Shown here: positions 18,310 to 29,783 of the stretch, piece by piece
Position numbering within the stretch: position 1 is the stretch's first letter
Layout: the number at the start of each line of letters is the position of its first letter
Assembly: GCA_024516035.1 (NCBI GenBank)
Contig: CM044959.1
Coordinates: 11,157,588-11,221,587, forward strand
Direction of reading: 5' to 3'
Length of the DNA: 64,000 nt
DNA from: Bactericera cockerelli
Taxonomy: Eukaryota; Arthropoda; Insecta; Hemiptera; Triozidae
The notes under the pieces: generated by a model
Seen by the model: the letters and a program-made list of their open reading frames with translations, nothing else
Database searches by the model: none
What the model was told of the DNA's origin: nothing
Position numbers and translations under genes: made by a program

Positions 18310-18765
18310 GTGCCTTTCGAATTTACATCTACGAGTACAAGTACATACCTGTGAGTATTCTCACAATCCTAACCCAGTAATTCTTCACAATAATTTCGCA
18401 CAATGGAATCGACAGATCAACAATGCAACACGTTTTGCAAAGATCAACCGCATTTCGCAAGGTTTCGTCCAAGATGCAGCTGGGGACTCGTGACTTGTGC
18501 AATTCTCGACTGCAAGTGCAGATTGCACACCTGAGTTTTGCGACGTGAGAAGTGAATCAGTCCCCCCCTTACTGTTGGCACTGGGATTTGCATAGAATGC
18601 ATCGCATTGGTATCGTAAATAAGTTGTTTTTAATGCACCGGCAGGTACGGTTCATGCTTATGGGACTCAGAACTCTATTACAAGAACTCTTTAGTGACTT
18701 TTAGTAATGCGTTTCTGATAAAATTTAGGCTTAGGTGAGCAGGAAAATGAGCATGACGAATATAA
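18310..18765. other. Unassigned sequence
   Basis: No gene or repeat family identified, although CACTGGGATTTGCATAGAAT recurs near 19.08 kb. Confidence 0.35.
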
Positions 18766-18767
18766 GG

Positions 18768-18845
18768 GTTGGTTGGAGGAGATTGCCATAGACAATAACC
18801 CCCACTTTTCTCTAGGATATCTGTAGATATATATTTTATCTATGT
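18768..18845 (+). repeat. Family-J fragment
   Basis: GGTTGGTTGGAGGAGATTGC through ACCCCCACTTTTC, then truncated. Confidence 0.6.
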
Positions 18846-18848
18846 TGT

Positions 18849-19071
18849 TAAAAATAATAATAACACTCTTTAGTGGAAGGTAACCACCGGGCGAGGTTAA
18901 TGCTCAAAGCATTTTCTACCACCTATCCCTCCGAGTCTTATTATTTAAGTGGTCACAAACACAAATTAATGAGGAAAAATTTATGCACTGGGTGGGATTC
19001 GAACCAACGGATCCCTACAAGGCTTCCTAGATTACCAAACTAGCACGTTAACCAATTGACTACCAGTGCAC
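18849..19071 (-). mobile_element. Family-A SINE
   Basis: Minus-strand full copy; head ends TGCACTGGTAGTCAATTGGT. Confidence 0.85.
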
Positions 19072-19229
19072 TGTTGGCACTGAGATTTGCATAGCATGGG
19101 CAATTGGCATGGTAAATAAGATGTTTTTAAGCACCAGCATACCAGCAGCTATTGTTGTTCAGAATTTTCATGTTTATGGAACTCAGCACTCTTTATGAAC
19201 TTCTAATAATCCGTTTCTTCTAATAGAAT

Positions 19230-19470
19230 TTAGGCGTAGTGAGTAGGGAATCCCACTCAGTGCATGGATTTTTCCTCATTAATTTAAGTTTGTGACCGCA
19301 TAATAATAAGACTGTGACCGACCTCAGTAGCTTGATCGATAAGGCGGCGGACTTGTAACCAGGAGGTCGGTGGTTCAAGTCCCGATTCCAGCGTAGATTT
19401 AGTAGTTGTGATATCACGGAAGAGATTAACACAAAATATGATAGTAAGACTCTGAGGGGTTTTTTTTTCT
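19230..19470 (+). mobile_element. Family-A SINE interrupted by family-B SINE
   Basis: A sequence runs to AATAATAAGACT, then a complete family-B copy (about 19315-19445), then AAGACTCTGAGGGG resumes. AAGACTSTG is the probable target duplication, so B inserted after A. Confidence 0.75.
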
Positions 19471-19746
19471 CTAAGAGGTTGGAAATATTCGATAAAACCC
19501 CCAAAGCAACTTTTTTTTTTGAGGAGTGAAGGATTGATATCATGGCACACGGATATCCGAACCCACTAAAACCCTTCCTTTACACCTCACATTTATGAGG
19601 GTTGGGTGGTAGTAACTCCTTAGAAGAATTCCTTAGGGAGAGAGCCACAAAAAATGTAATGAAAAACAAATAAATATACATTATTACATATTACATAAAA
19701 AAAAATAAAAAAAAAATGCTTTGAGTACTAGCCTCGCCTGGTGGTT

Positions 19747-20004
19747 TTTTTTTTAAGTGGGTTTAACGTCGCTTTCAACTGCCATGGTCATATCACGACG
19801 GGGGTTTTACCCTCCATTCGCAGGAAACTCACAAACCTGCTACTCACATTGACCTCACCCAGCCTGAGTGGGGCCGGGAAAAGCCAGCGTCACGAGAATT
19901 AGAATTTGAATGGTCACCCATGCAAGTCTTAACCTCGCTAGATGTCGCTTAACTTCGGTGTTCTGAAGGGAACCGGTGTATTCAACATGCCATCGACGCT
20001 GGCT
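19747..20004 (-). mobile_element. 5S-headed SINE (family D1), intact insertion
   Basis: Flanked by GCCTGGTGGTT at 19736-19746 and 20005-20015, inside a family-A tail. Near-identical to the copies at 9421 and 48046, with the 5S-like ACCGAAGTTAAGCGACATC and TGGGTGACC retained. Confidence 0.93.
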
Positions 20005-20164
20005 GCCTGGTGGTTAACTTACACTAAAGAGTGATATTATTATTATAAAAATGAGCATGGAGATTATGTTAATATGTAAACACCTCACTCGCTAGCTATC
20101 GTCTCCTGTAACGTCGTCAAGACATACATGATACAATGCAGCATATATCCAGCGATGAAAGCAC

Positions 20165-20335
20165 CAACTCTCGTAGGATCACCAAAGTTAAGCTACATCA
20201 TTCCGGCCCAACCCAGGCTGGGTATTCTGGGTAAGGTTTATGTGGGAAGCTGGTTTGTGAGTTTCCTGCGAATGAAGGGTAACACCCCCTTTGTGATATG
20301 ACCATGCAGTTGTAAGCGACGTCAAACCATTTTTT
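20165..20335 (+). mobile_element. 5S-headed SINE (family D2), diverged
   Basis: CTCTCGTAGGATCACCAAAG leads to the body CATTCCGGCCCAACCCAGGC, with a rearranged centre. Confidence 0.7.
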
Positions 20336-20462
20336 TTGGGTGATTCCATTACTTTCCTTTCTATAGGATAAGGAAAGTAAAGAAAGATTGCTTAGTAGAA
20401 ACTCCGTACACTTCGGATAAGTTTGCGTTTACTTAATACTTATGCGTTTACCAACCTATAAA

Positions 20463-20650
20463 GGGTTGGGTGGAAGAGATTGCCATAGCCAATAACCCCA
20501 CCCTTTAGTTAGAACATATTATGTTTATATATATTTTTCTTTTCTTTTTCCTTTCTACTGTATTTATTGTTTCCATTTTTTTTTTTTTTTTTTAATAATT
20601 ATTTGTACTGTACATAAAGTGGTTAATATTAATAATAATAATATATTCGA
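20463..20650 (+). repeat. Family-J repeat with TAA tail
   Basis: GGTTGGGTGGAAGAGATTGC to an AATAATAATAATA end, with a T-rich middle. Confidence 0.75.
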
Positions 20651-20899
20651 CTAAAATTGTTCACCCCCACAGCACACACCACTGCTGCAAGCTTCCGGTG
20701 GAAACAGGAATACCTAGTCCCGTGGTAATGCCACCTCACCCTGACACACAGTGGACTCACTTCATCACGAGACTTGTTTTCCATTCTCGTTATTCAGGTT
20801 TAGAGCAGCAATAGGTAAGTATAATTCCTACATGAGGTGGCACGGGATATGTTGAACTTTTATTGAACTGGTAAGTACATTGATGAGATGTAGATGTGT

Positions 20900-21095
20900 G
20901 AGCCGACCTCCGTGGCTCAGTGGTTAAGAGCATTGGTTGCTGACCCGGAGGTTGCATCCTGGCCGGATCCTGGCTGGATGCATTCTGGCCGGAGCGGAAA
21001 ATTCTAACCGAGTTTTTTCCGTTTTCGGAATGGCATATGGATGTAAATGTAAAGTGCCCTGAAGTCATGCGAAAGCGGTTCCGGGGAATAAAATA
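20900..21095 (+). mobile_element. Family-F tRNA-headed SINE
   Basis: GACCTCCGTGGCTCAGTGGT head, GAGCATTGGTTGCTGACCCG, then AAATTCTAACCGAGTTTTTT and AAAGTGCCCTGAAGTCATGC. The B-box region is rearranged. A second copy is at 59358-59540. Confidence 0.8.
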
Positions 21096-21237
21096 AAGAA
21101 GAAAAAAAAAGAAAAAAAAAAAAGATGTGTTAGAAAAAAAAAGATACTCTTTAGTTATACTCGTAGATGAGTTGGGTTAAAATGACAAAACCTTTTGAAC
21201 AGAGTCCTTATTTGTTTCTAAAATAGGTAATGTTAGT

Positions 21238-21360
21238 AGTCCCGGTAGATCAGTAAACAAGGCGTTGCGTGGGTCTGGTAATCCAGAGCTCGCGAGTTCG
21301 AAACCCAGCCGATATTATCTCAAATTTGGGATTCTGACCACACCTAATAAGTCTTAGTAG
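21238..21360 (+). mobile_element. tRNA-headed SINE related to family C
   Basis: GTCCCGGTAGATCAGTAAAC and GCGAGTTCGAAACCCAGCCG with a short tail. Confidence 0.6.
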
Positions 21361-22360
21361 GCGGTTTTAATAACTTAGTAATTTGCATTTACCGAAGTAT
21401 TTATTTTTGTACTAAAAAAACTTCCTGAAAAAAAGAGGAAAACTGACTGACTTTTCAAGACAAAGAAGTCTGCATGTTGTGATTGGAGACGCGGAGAAGA
21501 AAAATAAAAGAGGACCATCCTTAATGGTCCTGATCGGACAGTATAAATAAGGCGATTTTATTATAATTATCCTTCCTGGTTCAATCCGCTTGTACAAAGA
21601 TAAAAGTTCAAATATTCTACAGCTTATATAAAATACAATACTTTCCTTATTATAGGATAGTGAAAAAAAAAAAACGTAATATGACCCCCTCCCCAAACCC
21701 AATGACAAACAAATAAAGAGTGGTTCAATGATTCAAGTTGAAAAAAAAACACATCACTACCGGCATAGTTATCATTAAAATAATAATGATAATAATATAT
21801 AAAAAAATAATGCATTTCCTGAATGTCTTTTCTTAAGAACAAGTGCAAATTTTTCGAAACCGAATATATCAATTTTTACTTTCCGTATCTTATAATAAGG
21901 AAAATATTGTATTCGTCGAAAATTTGACCTACCCGATTTTACACATTTCTGCACGAATCATAGCTTCAGGATACCAAAAAAGTTGTTTTCGGCAATTGGT
22001 CCGTGCGTCCGCCCGTCTGTCTGTGAGAAAGATATTTCGAGAACGGTAGGAGCTAGAGACTTGAAATTTGGTGTAATAGGAGATCGTAAACACAAACTAA
22101 GAATATCTGAAATCAGTCGCAATCTTCGGCCGCAGAGGCGCAATATTTTTCTTAAAAAAACAATAGGTTTTTATTCTGATATTTTTTTTCATATCTTGAA
22201 CTTTTTGGAACCTGGCCCCAATTTTCCTGTATTTTGGCGGGTCCCGCTTGGACTAAATTTTTTTTATTATACACCTTAAATGGGGGTTGTGACCTATCAA
22301 ACCCAATGATTTTGGGGTGCTGATTACGAATTTGACATTTATCTCAGTGAACTGTCACCA
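21360..22360. other. AT-rich stretch with ACTTTCCKTATYTTATAATAAGG repeats
   Basis: TACTTTCCTTATTATAGGAT near 21.64 kb and ATCTTATAATAAGGAAAATA near 21.88 kb face each other. 21885-22280 resembles pieces of the repeat at 49.2 kb. No gene seen. Confidence 0.4.
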
Positions 22361-22479
22361 TTGAGTCACCAGTGGCGGAATTCAACGAGAACTGGTGCAT
22401 TCAACGCTGGCTTTCCTTTTTCTAAAGTGTACAAACTTTAAATTTTTGTTTAGTACTGATAGAGGGGGTTTGAACCTCA

Positions 22480-22857
22480 TAATCTCCCCCCCCTTTTATT
22501 ATTATTAAATGCTTTATTAGATAAAAAGACATAATTATATATGTACAATACAAATAATTATTATTACCGACCTCAGTAGCTTGATCGATAAGGCGGCGGA
22601 CTTGTAACCTGGAGGTCGGTGGTTCAAGTCCCGGTTTCAGCAACAATTTAGTGAAGCGAGTTTGAGTAGTTTAGACATTACAAAAGTGATAAACTCAAAT
22701 ATGATAAAAAAAAAAAATACAAATAATTATTATAAAAATATATAGAAAAATGGAAACGATATAAACAATGAAATGGAAAGAAATAGATAAATACAGATGT
22801 CCTAACTAAAGAGCGGGGTTTTTGTCTATGGCAATCTCTTCCACCCAACCCTTATCT
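22480..22857 (-). repeat. Family-J repeat split by a SINE
   Basis: The two halves, 22480-22563 and 22717-22857, rejoin once the family-B insertion and its target duplication are removed. Confidence 0.82.
22564..22716 (+). mobile_element. Family-B SINE with 16-bp target duplication
   Basis: ATACAAATAATTATTA is repeated at 22548-22563 and 22717-22732. The SINE has CTCAGTAGCTTGATCGATAA, GGTTCAAGTCCCGGTTTCAG and a short A tail. Confidence 0.9.
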
Positions 22858-22866
22858 ACAATATTA

Positions 22867-23130
22867 CAATGGTGGCGCACTGCAATTCCGACGTAGATAA
22901 AAATGAAATCAACCACTCGTGAACCAGGTCCCAAAACTCGTTCTCAAACAGCCTTGACAGTGCACTTGAAACCACCTCAGTATCTGGGAGCAAGACCCAG
23001 GTGGTTAGTGTTGCAGCACGCATCACATACCTCGGGTTTAGTACCACATCGTATACACCGGTAGAAGTGGGTTCCAATGAACTTGGATTGACCCGGGGCG
23101 ATGGAGTCTTCTTGAAAGTCGCCTGATACT
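22867..23130 (-). CDS. Unassigned exon-like open stretch
   Basis: Minus strand, open for about 88 codons after a possible acceptor (acgcag|TATCAG) to a possible donor (CATT|GTAATA). It reads TSTGVYDVVLNPRYVMRAAT, TLTTWVLLPDTEVVSSALSR and LFENEFWDLVHEWLISFLST. Composition is protein-like, unlike most repeat frames here. I do not recognise the family. It abuts a family-J repeat at 22857, so it could be the ORF end of the element that supplies J, or an isolated host exon. Confidence 0.3.
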
Positions 23131-23199
23131 GCGTATTGATTTCATAAAGATGGAATTATGAGCGAGAGGTTGGTTAACTTTTTTTTTTTAGGTTCTTTA

Positions 23200-23475
23200 T
23201 TTTTTTTAAATCAAAGAACATTTTATTAAAAACAAAGTGAAAGGAGATGAGGACCTTATAACAAAAACATTTAAAAATGTTTCATCCATTTTCATGAATA
23301 CATTAAAAAGTTAGTAAAGTTTAGGTGAGGTCCCATGTGTAAATTTGCATGTGTTGGACCTCACCTTTATAAATATGTCATTTTTGTAAAAAAAAAATAC
23401 ATTATTTTTATAATAATTCTCTTTAGTGGAAAAAAATTGTTTTCTGTTTTCCCAGTCGAAAATCATTCATTCAAT
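23200..23475. other. AT-rich stretch
   Basis: No gene or named repeat recognised. Confidence 0.35.
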
Positions 23476-23479
23476 GACG

Positions 23480-23600
23480 CAGAAGGAGAGGAAGAGAAAG
23501 GATATAAGGAAAAGAAGAGAGAAGAAGAAAAGAAGAGAAGAGAGAAGAAGAAGAAGAAGAAGAAATAAAAGAAGAAGAAGAAGAAGCAAAATAACAACAA
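23480..23600. repeat. GAA-rich microsatellite
   Basis: Imperfect AAG/GAAGAA tract. Lys/Glu/Arg-rich or Leu/Ser-rich frames across it come from the repeat. Confidence 0.9.
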
Positions 23601-23934
23601 CAACAAGAAAGAAAGAGGGCGTTTCGTATAAATATATAGCTATCAGCAAAAATATTCTGTTGAGTTTCAATAATGAAAACGGACAAAGCCATGCACCTGA
23701 AGAACAATGTCTAACCTTGACTTTCGGCTTTCCGTTTCCTTAAGCTTGATCTGTTTCGTAATTTAAAAAAAAAACAAGTATTGGTTGAGATTATTTATCC
23801 TTGTTTTTTATATGATTACTTAATAGTCTTACAACTTACTACTAAAACCAAACAAGGAACCGTAATATAATGATTCGTTTTTTGTTGTTGAAAGAATACA
23901 TACCTACCTATTTTGCCTAACATTTTTACCGCGT

Positions 23935-24127
23935 AACAAGGAATGTTTTTAACCGACAGACAGACACAACACCAAAGTTGCTCAGGAGGTTATGAAACGT
24001 CCAGAAATACAAAAAATAAAAAAAAAATAAAAAAAAAATGGAATCGGAGCAAAAAATATTTTTTTTTATACAAAAACGAACACAATACTTCCGATTTCTA
24101 ATATTAGAAATTCATCGGAAGTAAAAT
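23935..24127 (-). repeat. Unclassified repeat L, palindromic end
   Basis: ACAACACCAAAGTTGCTCAG, GTTATGAAACGTCCAGAAAT and a terminal ACTTCCGATTTCTAATATTA...TCGGAAGT palindrome. Related to 28.02, 49.18 and 52.77 kb. Confidence 0.7.
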
Positions 24128-24139
24128 CACCTTATTCCA

Positions 24140-24250
24140 GCAGTAAGCCCAAGACGCACTATGAGGTCAGAATCCCAAATGGCAGGATAACTTGTCATGT
24201 CCCGGCTGGCTTTCGAACTGACCACTAACCAGTGAGCTGACCACGTAAGT
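24140..24250 (-). mobile_element. Family-C SINE fragment
   Basis: AGCAGTAAGCCCAAGACGCA and ACTTGTCATGTCCCGGCTGG. Confidence 0.65.
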
Positions 24251-24422
24251 AGACGAACACTTCACAACAACTCATTGTTTCTTGTCCGTTAAGCACCTCC
24301 CAAATTAATTACCTCCTCGCCTAATTACTACTACAAGTTCTAAACAACAAAACAATCACTTCGTTCTCATCACAGCACTTTTCGCAAGGTCCTATTTTAT
24401 ATCTGATTGCGGCAAAGACTTG

Positions 24423-25113
24423 GGGCAAAATTAATATACAAATTTTCTACATCACAAGTCATTGCCAAGCGTCGGTTTTCCCTAATATCTTACACAGTAA
24501 GCCATCCGTGACTTTGCGCCTCTGTTTACAAAAACGTCTATTAATTCCACCCCTAATACTAAGTCTTGAGCCTAAGACTTAATTCTAAGTTTATAGCCAA
24601 AGACTTAATACTAAGTCTTAAGCCAAAGACTTAGGGCGAAATTAATAGCCAACTTCTATAACTTAAGTCCTTGCTAAGTGTCGGTTTTCCCTATCTTACA
24701 CCGTACGCAATCCGTGACTTAGCGCCACAGAGGTATTACAAAAACGTCTATTAATTTCGCCCTAAGTATTGAGCCTAAGACTTAATTCTAAGTCTTAAGC
24801 CAAAGACTTAGGGCGAAATTAATAGACAACTTCTATAATTTAAGTCATTGCTAAGCGTCGGGTTTCCCTATCTTACACCGTACGCAATCCGTGACTTAGC
24901 GCCACAGAGGTATTACAAAAACGTCTATTAATTTCGCCCTAAGTATTGAGCCTAAGACTTAATTCTAAGTCTTAAGCCAAAGACTTAGGGCGAAATTAAT
25001 AGACAACTTCTATAATTTAAGTCATTGCTAAGCGTCGGGTTTCCCTATCTTACACCGTACGCAATCCGTGACTTAGCGCCACAGAGGTATTACAAAAACG
25101 TCTATTGACTTCG
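24423..25113. repeat. MITE amplified in tandem, four copies
   Basis: Copies start GGGC(G/A)AAATTAATAGACA near 24423, 24634, 24811 and 24988 and end TCTATTAATTTCGCCC. The last three are spaced exactly 177 bp, separated by TAAGTATTGAGCCTAAGACT-type spacers. Inverted ends within each unit show that the unit is a whole palindromic MITE plus spacer. Confidence 0.9.
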
Positions 25114-25185
25114 GCCTTAATTCTAAGTCTTGGGCTCAAGTAGCGTGAAGCTGTGAATGGGATTCATACGATTCATTAAGAATCG

Positions 25186-25203
25186 CCCCCCCCCCCCCCC
25201 CCC
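25186..25203. repeat. Poly(C) run
   Basis: About 18 consecutive C residues in otherwise AT-rich DNA. Confidence 0.95.
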
Positions 25204-25384
25204 TCTGACACCGATGATTCATAGGACAGAGATGAGAATACCTATTATTGTGGCAGAGATTCATTTGCAGGAAATGAACAAGACAATTAGCGGATAGATT
25301 AATTTCGTCCGAACACGTAAATCACAGAAATTCACAGTGTGTTTTCAAAATATAAATACCAGAATTTTCTCTGGAAAAACATTT

Positions 25385-25690
25385 AGGACCGAATTATAAT
25401 AATAATATCGCCTTATTTATACTGCCCGATTAGGACTATTAAGTCCCATTATTCCAGCAGTAAACCCAAGACCTATTATTAAGTGGTAAAAAATCCCAAA
25501 TGTGAGGATAACCGGCTGGGTTTCGATCCCGTGACTTTTGGATTCTCCGGATTCACAGAGTGCCGCCTTTACCACTAAGCTATCGGGACAGATTATAAAA
25601 CAGGATTAGATTTAATATAAGAGGACTATCACTTAACTCGGGCTATAGTGCGCTGTTATTGGTTGTTAAAACATAATCTAGGTAGTATGT
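25385..25690. mobile_element. MITE interrupted by a family-C SINE
   Basis: GGACCGAATTAT at 25387 and ATTATAAAACAGGATTAGAT at 25594 match one end of the MITE at 27819. The minus-strand C SINE (about 25398-25592) sits between them, flanked by ATTATA. Confidence 0.65.
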
Positions 25691-25984
25691 AGACATTGAT
25701 TTTGAAATTGTCTACATAAGACGTAAAATCAATTAGGTATTAAAAAACATGTTCGGGGTCGTATACCTCGTGAGGAAAAATGAGTAGCTGCTTTGATGTG
25801 AAGCAGCGACCAGTGGCAGAATCATAGGCAAAAAATAATACAAGATATTGTAAATTAAAGTGGTAAAGTCCTATGATTCTGCGCTACCCACTAAAATTGT
25901 GACATAATAACACAAAGGAAAAGCATTATTATTATTATAAAAAAGAACTCCGACTTGAGAGTGTGTTACAGGCTTAAACTTTAA

Positions 25985-26113
25985 GGGCGCAATTAACACA
26001 CGTTTCTGTAATACCTCTGTGGCGCTAAGTCACGGATTGCGTACTGTGTAAGATAGAGAAAACCGAGGCTTAGCAATGACTTGGAATATAGAATTTGTCT
26101 ATTAATTTCGCCC
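25985..26113. mobile_element. Single copy of the GGGCGAAATTAATAG MITE
   Basis: GGGCGCAATTAACACACG and TGTCTATTAATTTCGCCC are inverted ends. The interior is the reverse complement of the 177-bp tandem unit (TAAGTCACGGATTGCGTACT). Confidence 0.88.
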
Positions 26114-26434
26114 GAATCTGTTTCATCCGGCTGCGGCCCTGAGAACTACTATTTTTATTTATTTTTGATAATCCAAGTTCTGGGTCTAACATATTTTGAT
26201 ATCGATTTTGTTTACACATACTCGTATATTTCGCCCTACAACTTTAGGTAATTCGATTTCCTCGGCATCTCTTTTACACCGGAGGTCAACGCGAACGGAA
26301 GGTCCTCGGTTTGATACGACCTGTATAATCAGAGTTTGGCGCATCAGTGATTAGTTGGTTTGGCATGACGGCGGCAACTGCCAGGAAGAAGGACTGACAG
26401 TGGATCAGAGGTTGCTAGATGCCTAGTATGCCTA

Positions 26435-26540
26435 CTACCTGTCGGTCCCAGTGGTCAAGTTTTCGTTCTGGTGATCCAATAGTCGCGGGTTCGAAACCTA
26501 GTTGGTGCATGACTAGTTAACCTCCCATGTAGTTTCGATG
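26435..26540 (+). mobile_element. tRNA-headed SINE fragment
   Basis: GTCCCAGTGGTCAAGTTTTC and GTCGCGGGTTCGAAACCTAG with a short TATTATTA tail. Confidence 0.6.
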
Positions 26541-26554
26541 TTATTATTATTATA

Positions 26555-26725
26555 GTATGCTTTATTAGGTAAGACTAAAATATATAAAATATATACAATA
26601 TTTTTTTTATAATTTTATAAAAATAAATAGATTGAACAAAGAAACAAGAACAAAGAAGAGAATGAAGCTAATGTCCTACCTAAAGGGCGGGGTTATTGCC
26701 TGTGGCAACTGTGGCAATTTAATTA
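26555..26725 (-). repeat. Family-J repeat
   Basis: Starts TAGTATGCTTTATTAGGTAA and ends CTAAAGGGCGGGGTTATTGC. Confidence 0.75.
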
Positions 26726-26736
26726 TTATTTATAAT

Positions 26737-26885
26737 ACCAATCTCAGTAGCTTGATCGATAAGTTGGCGGGCTTGTAACCTGGAGGTCGGTGATTCAAGT
26801 CCCAAGTTAAGCAAATATTTAGTAAAGCGAGTTTGATTAATTGTGATTTCACGGAAGGGATCAACACAAATATATGATAACTAAC
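26737..26885 (+). mobile_element. Family-B SINE
   Basis: CTCAGTAGCTTGATCGATAA through ATCAACACAAATATATGATA. Confidence 0.85.
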
Positions 26886-27179
26886 AGTGTGAATTTATAA
26901 GGAAAAACAATGCTTTCATGTGAGCAGTAACCATCAGATGCGTTATATGTGGACGGAGTAGATTTTTCGACTTAGCCCGATAAATGTTTTGGTCTACATT
27001 TGCAACTTCTTTTTTTTTTGTTAATGAAATCCCAAATGAGACACCTGACAAGTAGTATAAGACCTTTGTGGTAAAAAAGAGCGTACGTAATTTATAGCTA
27101 TGCCAGTGATAGACCTCATGGTCTTCCTACTTTTCTATTGTATTAAATATTGTATTATGTTTGTTTTTTTATTATTTAA

Positions 27180-27502
27180 TCACCTGGTTGCAGGGTTTTC
27201 AGTGAAACCATTACAGTTAACACTACGAGACTTTATTTAGATCTATATTGTGACCAGTTGATACTATTTGATGTTTAGCGTCCTGATTTGAGATAATTAG
27301 GACAGGTGTTTTACCCTCCATTCGCTGAGAATCGTAGCAGTCACCAAAATCAACCTCACCCAGCCTGGGCCGGAAATGCCAGCCTCACGTGTTCGGAGAG
27401 AACAGAATTTTCTGTTGGAAAATACTGCCCCCAGTCGAGAATCGAACTCAGGATCTCTGGACTACGGGCAGTAGTCACAACCGTTACACCACGGAGTCAG
27501 GC
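27180..27502 (-). mobile_element. Family-E SINE with 3' module M
   Basis: Minus strand: CCGTGGTGTAACGGTTGTGA head, GAGGCTGGCATTTCCGGCCC, body, then TCAACTGGTCACAATATAGA ... AACCCTGCAACCAGGTG. Matches 12983-13312. Confidence 0.83.
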
Positions 27503-27818
27503 TGACGTGTATGTGTGTTTTATCTGTTATTAAATTTCAAAAAACCTATCTTGACCGTCCATCTTTTCGTCAAAACAGTAATTAAACTATCAACAAGAGT
27601 TAATTACATTAAAATCGCAGGAGATGAACAGCAAGTAATTTGTTTGGAGAAATAAAAACACCAATTTGTTAGTTAATAGTATGGTCACAATAGATCTAAA
27701 TAGAGGTCGGTGTGATAATTGGTGCTTCTCTTGTGGAACTCCAACCAGTCTATAATAATAAATTATAGTCAATAGTATAAATTATTTATAGCAAAGCTGC
27801 AAGAGGGTGAAATCAAGA

Positions 27819-27980
27819 CCGAATTATGAGACAGGACTAACTATCTAGGATTTGTTAATCCAAGCCACTATCATTTAACAGTTGATATAAATGCGCTGTG
27901 ATTGTATCTAATTCTCACCAGAGGGGGAGATAAAAGATAGTGTTAGGATTCGTTAATGTAATCCTGTTTCATAATTCCGG
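27819..27980. mobile_element. Palindrome-ended MITE (CCGAATTATGA)
   Basis: CCGAATTATGAGACAGGA and, inverted, CCGGAATTATGAAACAGGAT. Interior has GCGCTGTGATTG. Confidence 0.75.
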
Positions 27981-28019
27981 ATATTAAAAAAAACTTCGAC
28001 AAATACGAAGAAATTTGAA

Positions 28020-28102
28020 ATCTTAGCAAATTTTTTTTTTTTTACAAAAACGAACACATTACTTCCGATTTCTAATATTAGAAATTCATCGGAAGTAATA
28101 TT
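28020..28102. repeat. Repeat L end
   Basis: AAAAACGAACACATTACTTC and the TTCTAATATTAGAA palindrome. Confidence 0.65.
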
Positions 28103-28149
28103 CCGCACAATCGGAACTCAAACCAGGGCTTACTGAGTAACGAGTGTGA

Positions 28150-28342
28150 TGTCTGTCTCGGTAGCTCAATGGTAAAGGCGACACTCTGTGAAACCAGAGG
28201 TCGCGGGTTCGAAACCCAGCCGAGACATGACAAGTTATCCTCTCATTTGGGATTTTTACCACACAATAACGTCTTGGGCTTACTGCTGGAATAATGGGAC
28301 TTAATAGTCCTAATCGGGCAGTAGAAATAAGGCGATATTATT
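28150..28342 (+). mobile_element. Family-C SINE
   Basis: TGTCTCGGTAGCTCAATGGT, GGTCGCGGGTTCGAAACCCA, then TAATGGGACTTAATAGTCCT and GGCGATATTATTATG. Confidence 0.88.
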
Positions 28343-28649
28343 ATGTACAAGCCTGGCTGTTTACTGGGATCTTATGGACAACCCACAGTGACTGTTGTCT
28401 GTTTGCTGTTTCTGAACGTATTAAATTTAAGTTGTTTGGCGGAATTTTGCTGAAATAACTGCGCAGGCAGCTACTCCGCCCACTGGCGCAATAATTGCGC
28501 GGTTGGTGTCTGCACCGTCTGTACTGCGGATGTGAGGCCTATGTGGTAAGCTAGGAAGTAATGATGGTTCTACTGCCCTATGATTTTGAATCAACAATTC
28601 ATAAAAAAATATATAGCAACGACGAATACAATATTTTCCTTATAATAAA

Positions 28650-28935
28650 TAATAATAATAACACTCTTTAGAAGAAGGTAACCACCAGGCTAGGTTACTT
28701 CTCAAAGCATTTTCTACCACCTAACTCTCAGAACACTCTTTAGTGGAAGGGAAATAACACATGCTAGGTTAATGCTCAAAGAATTTTCTACCAACTAACT
28801 TTCAGAGTCTTATTATTATGTGGTCACAAACTGAAATTAATGAGGAAAAATTCATGCACTGGGTGGGATTTGAACCAACGCAACGGATCCCTACGCTACC
28901 TGGATTACCAGACTAGCGCGTTAACCACAAGAATA
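28650..28935 (-). mobile_element. Two overlapping family-A SINE copies
   Basis: The A tail (AACACTCTTTAG...CTCAAAGCATTTTCTACCAC) occurs twice, at about 28662 and 28732, before one head near 28935. Confidence 0.75.
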
Positions 28936-29043
28936 AGGAAATTTTACTTTCACCTTTCTTTTAGGCTTTAATGTCAGGATTATCAAATTAGGTACTTGAG
29001 CTCTTCCACCCAACCATCTTGACTAGAATAACTAGTTATATTT

Positions 29044-29196
29044 TAGTTATTTTGCATAAAATTGTGTTAATCACAATCATGATATTACAACTACTCAAAC
29101 CCGATTTACTAAATTATAGCTTAACTTGGGACTTGAACCACCGGCCTCCAGTTTACAAGCCCGCCACCTTATCGATCAAGCTACTGAGATAGGTAG
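29044..29196 (-). mobile_element. Family-B SINE
   Basis: Minus strand: CTCAGTAGCTTGATCGATAA to GTGATTAACACAATTTTATG. Confidence 0.8.
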
Positions 29197-29223
29197 TATA
29201 AAACCATAATATGGATATTATCA

Positions 29224-29350
29224 TCATAGGGTGGGATCATCGTGAACGATGGTAGCCAGACAGTGGAGGAATGACTCAGCACTTCTACCACTGTCTTTAC
29301 AAGGAGACTAATAATTGATAAGGCCCCCAGAACCAAGCCAATGCTACTCC
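29224..29350 (+). repeat. Family-I repeat, no tandem tail
   Basis: ATAGGGTGGGATCATCGTGA to CCCCCAGAACCAAGCCAATG, then truncated. Confidence 0.8.
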
Positions 29351-29399
29351 CTATGTCACAAATTTTGGAAACCATTTTCATTTAAAAATAATGATCTAA

Positions 29400-29780
29400 A
29401 AGATTTTTAGAATACCTACTTAACTTCAATTTTTTTTTGGAAAAATGTTTTCTTGTAATAATTTTTCGAAGAAAAAAAAAAAAAAAAAAAAAAAAAAAAT
29501 GAAGCTCTGTGTTCTAAACCCCCCAGTCTGATAATTATTTTCAAGTTAAACAGATTTCCAATATTTGTAACATAGATCGATTCTCGTGACACGCATTCAA
29601 TTATGATTATCTTTCTGTGTAGCACACTCTTTTTTTCAACCAAAATTCTAAAACCGTAGGTATCCATCAAAAGTGAAACGGTAAACACCTGAGCATTGTA
29701 TTGCTTGCTGATCCTCTAAATAGAAGACCTCGTGTCAATGACCATCTTCACCAATACGCCAATTCGGGTCCTTAGAATAT
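29400..29780. other. Unassigned sequence with a poly(A) tract
   Basis: About 29 A residues at 29471-29499. No gene seen. Confidence 0.35.
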
Positions 29781-29783
29781 TTA

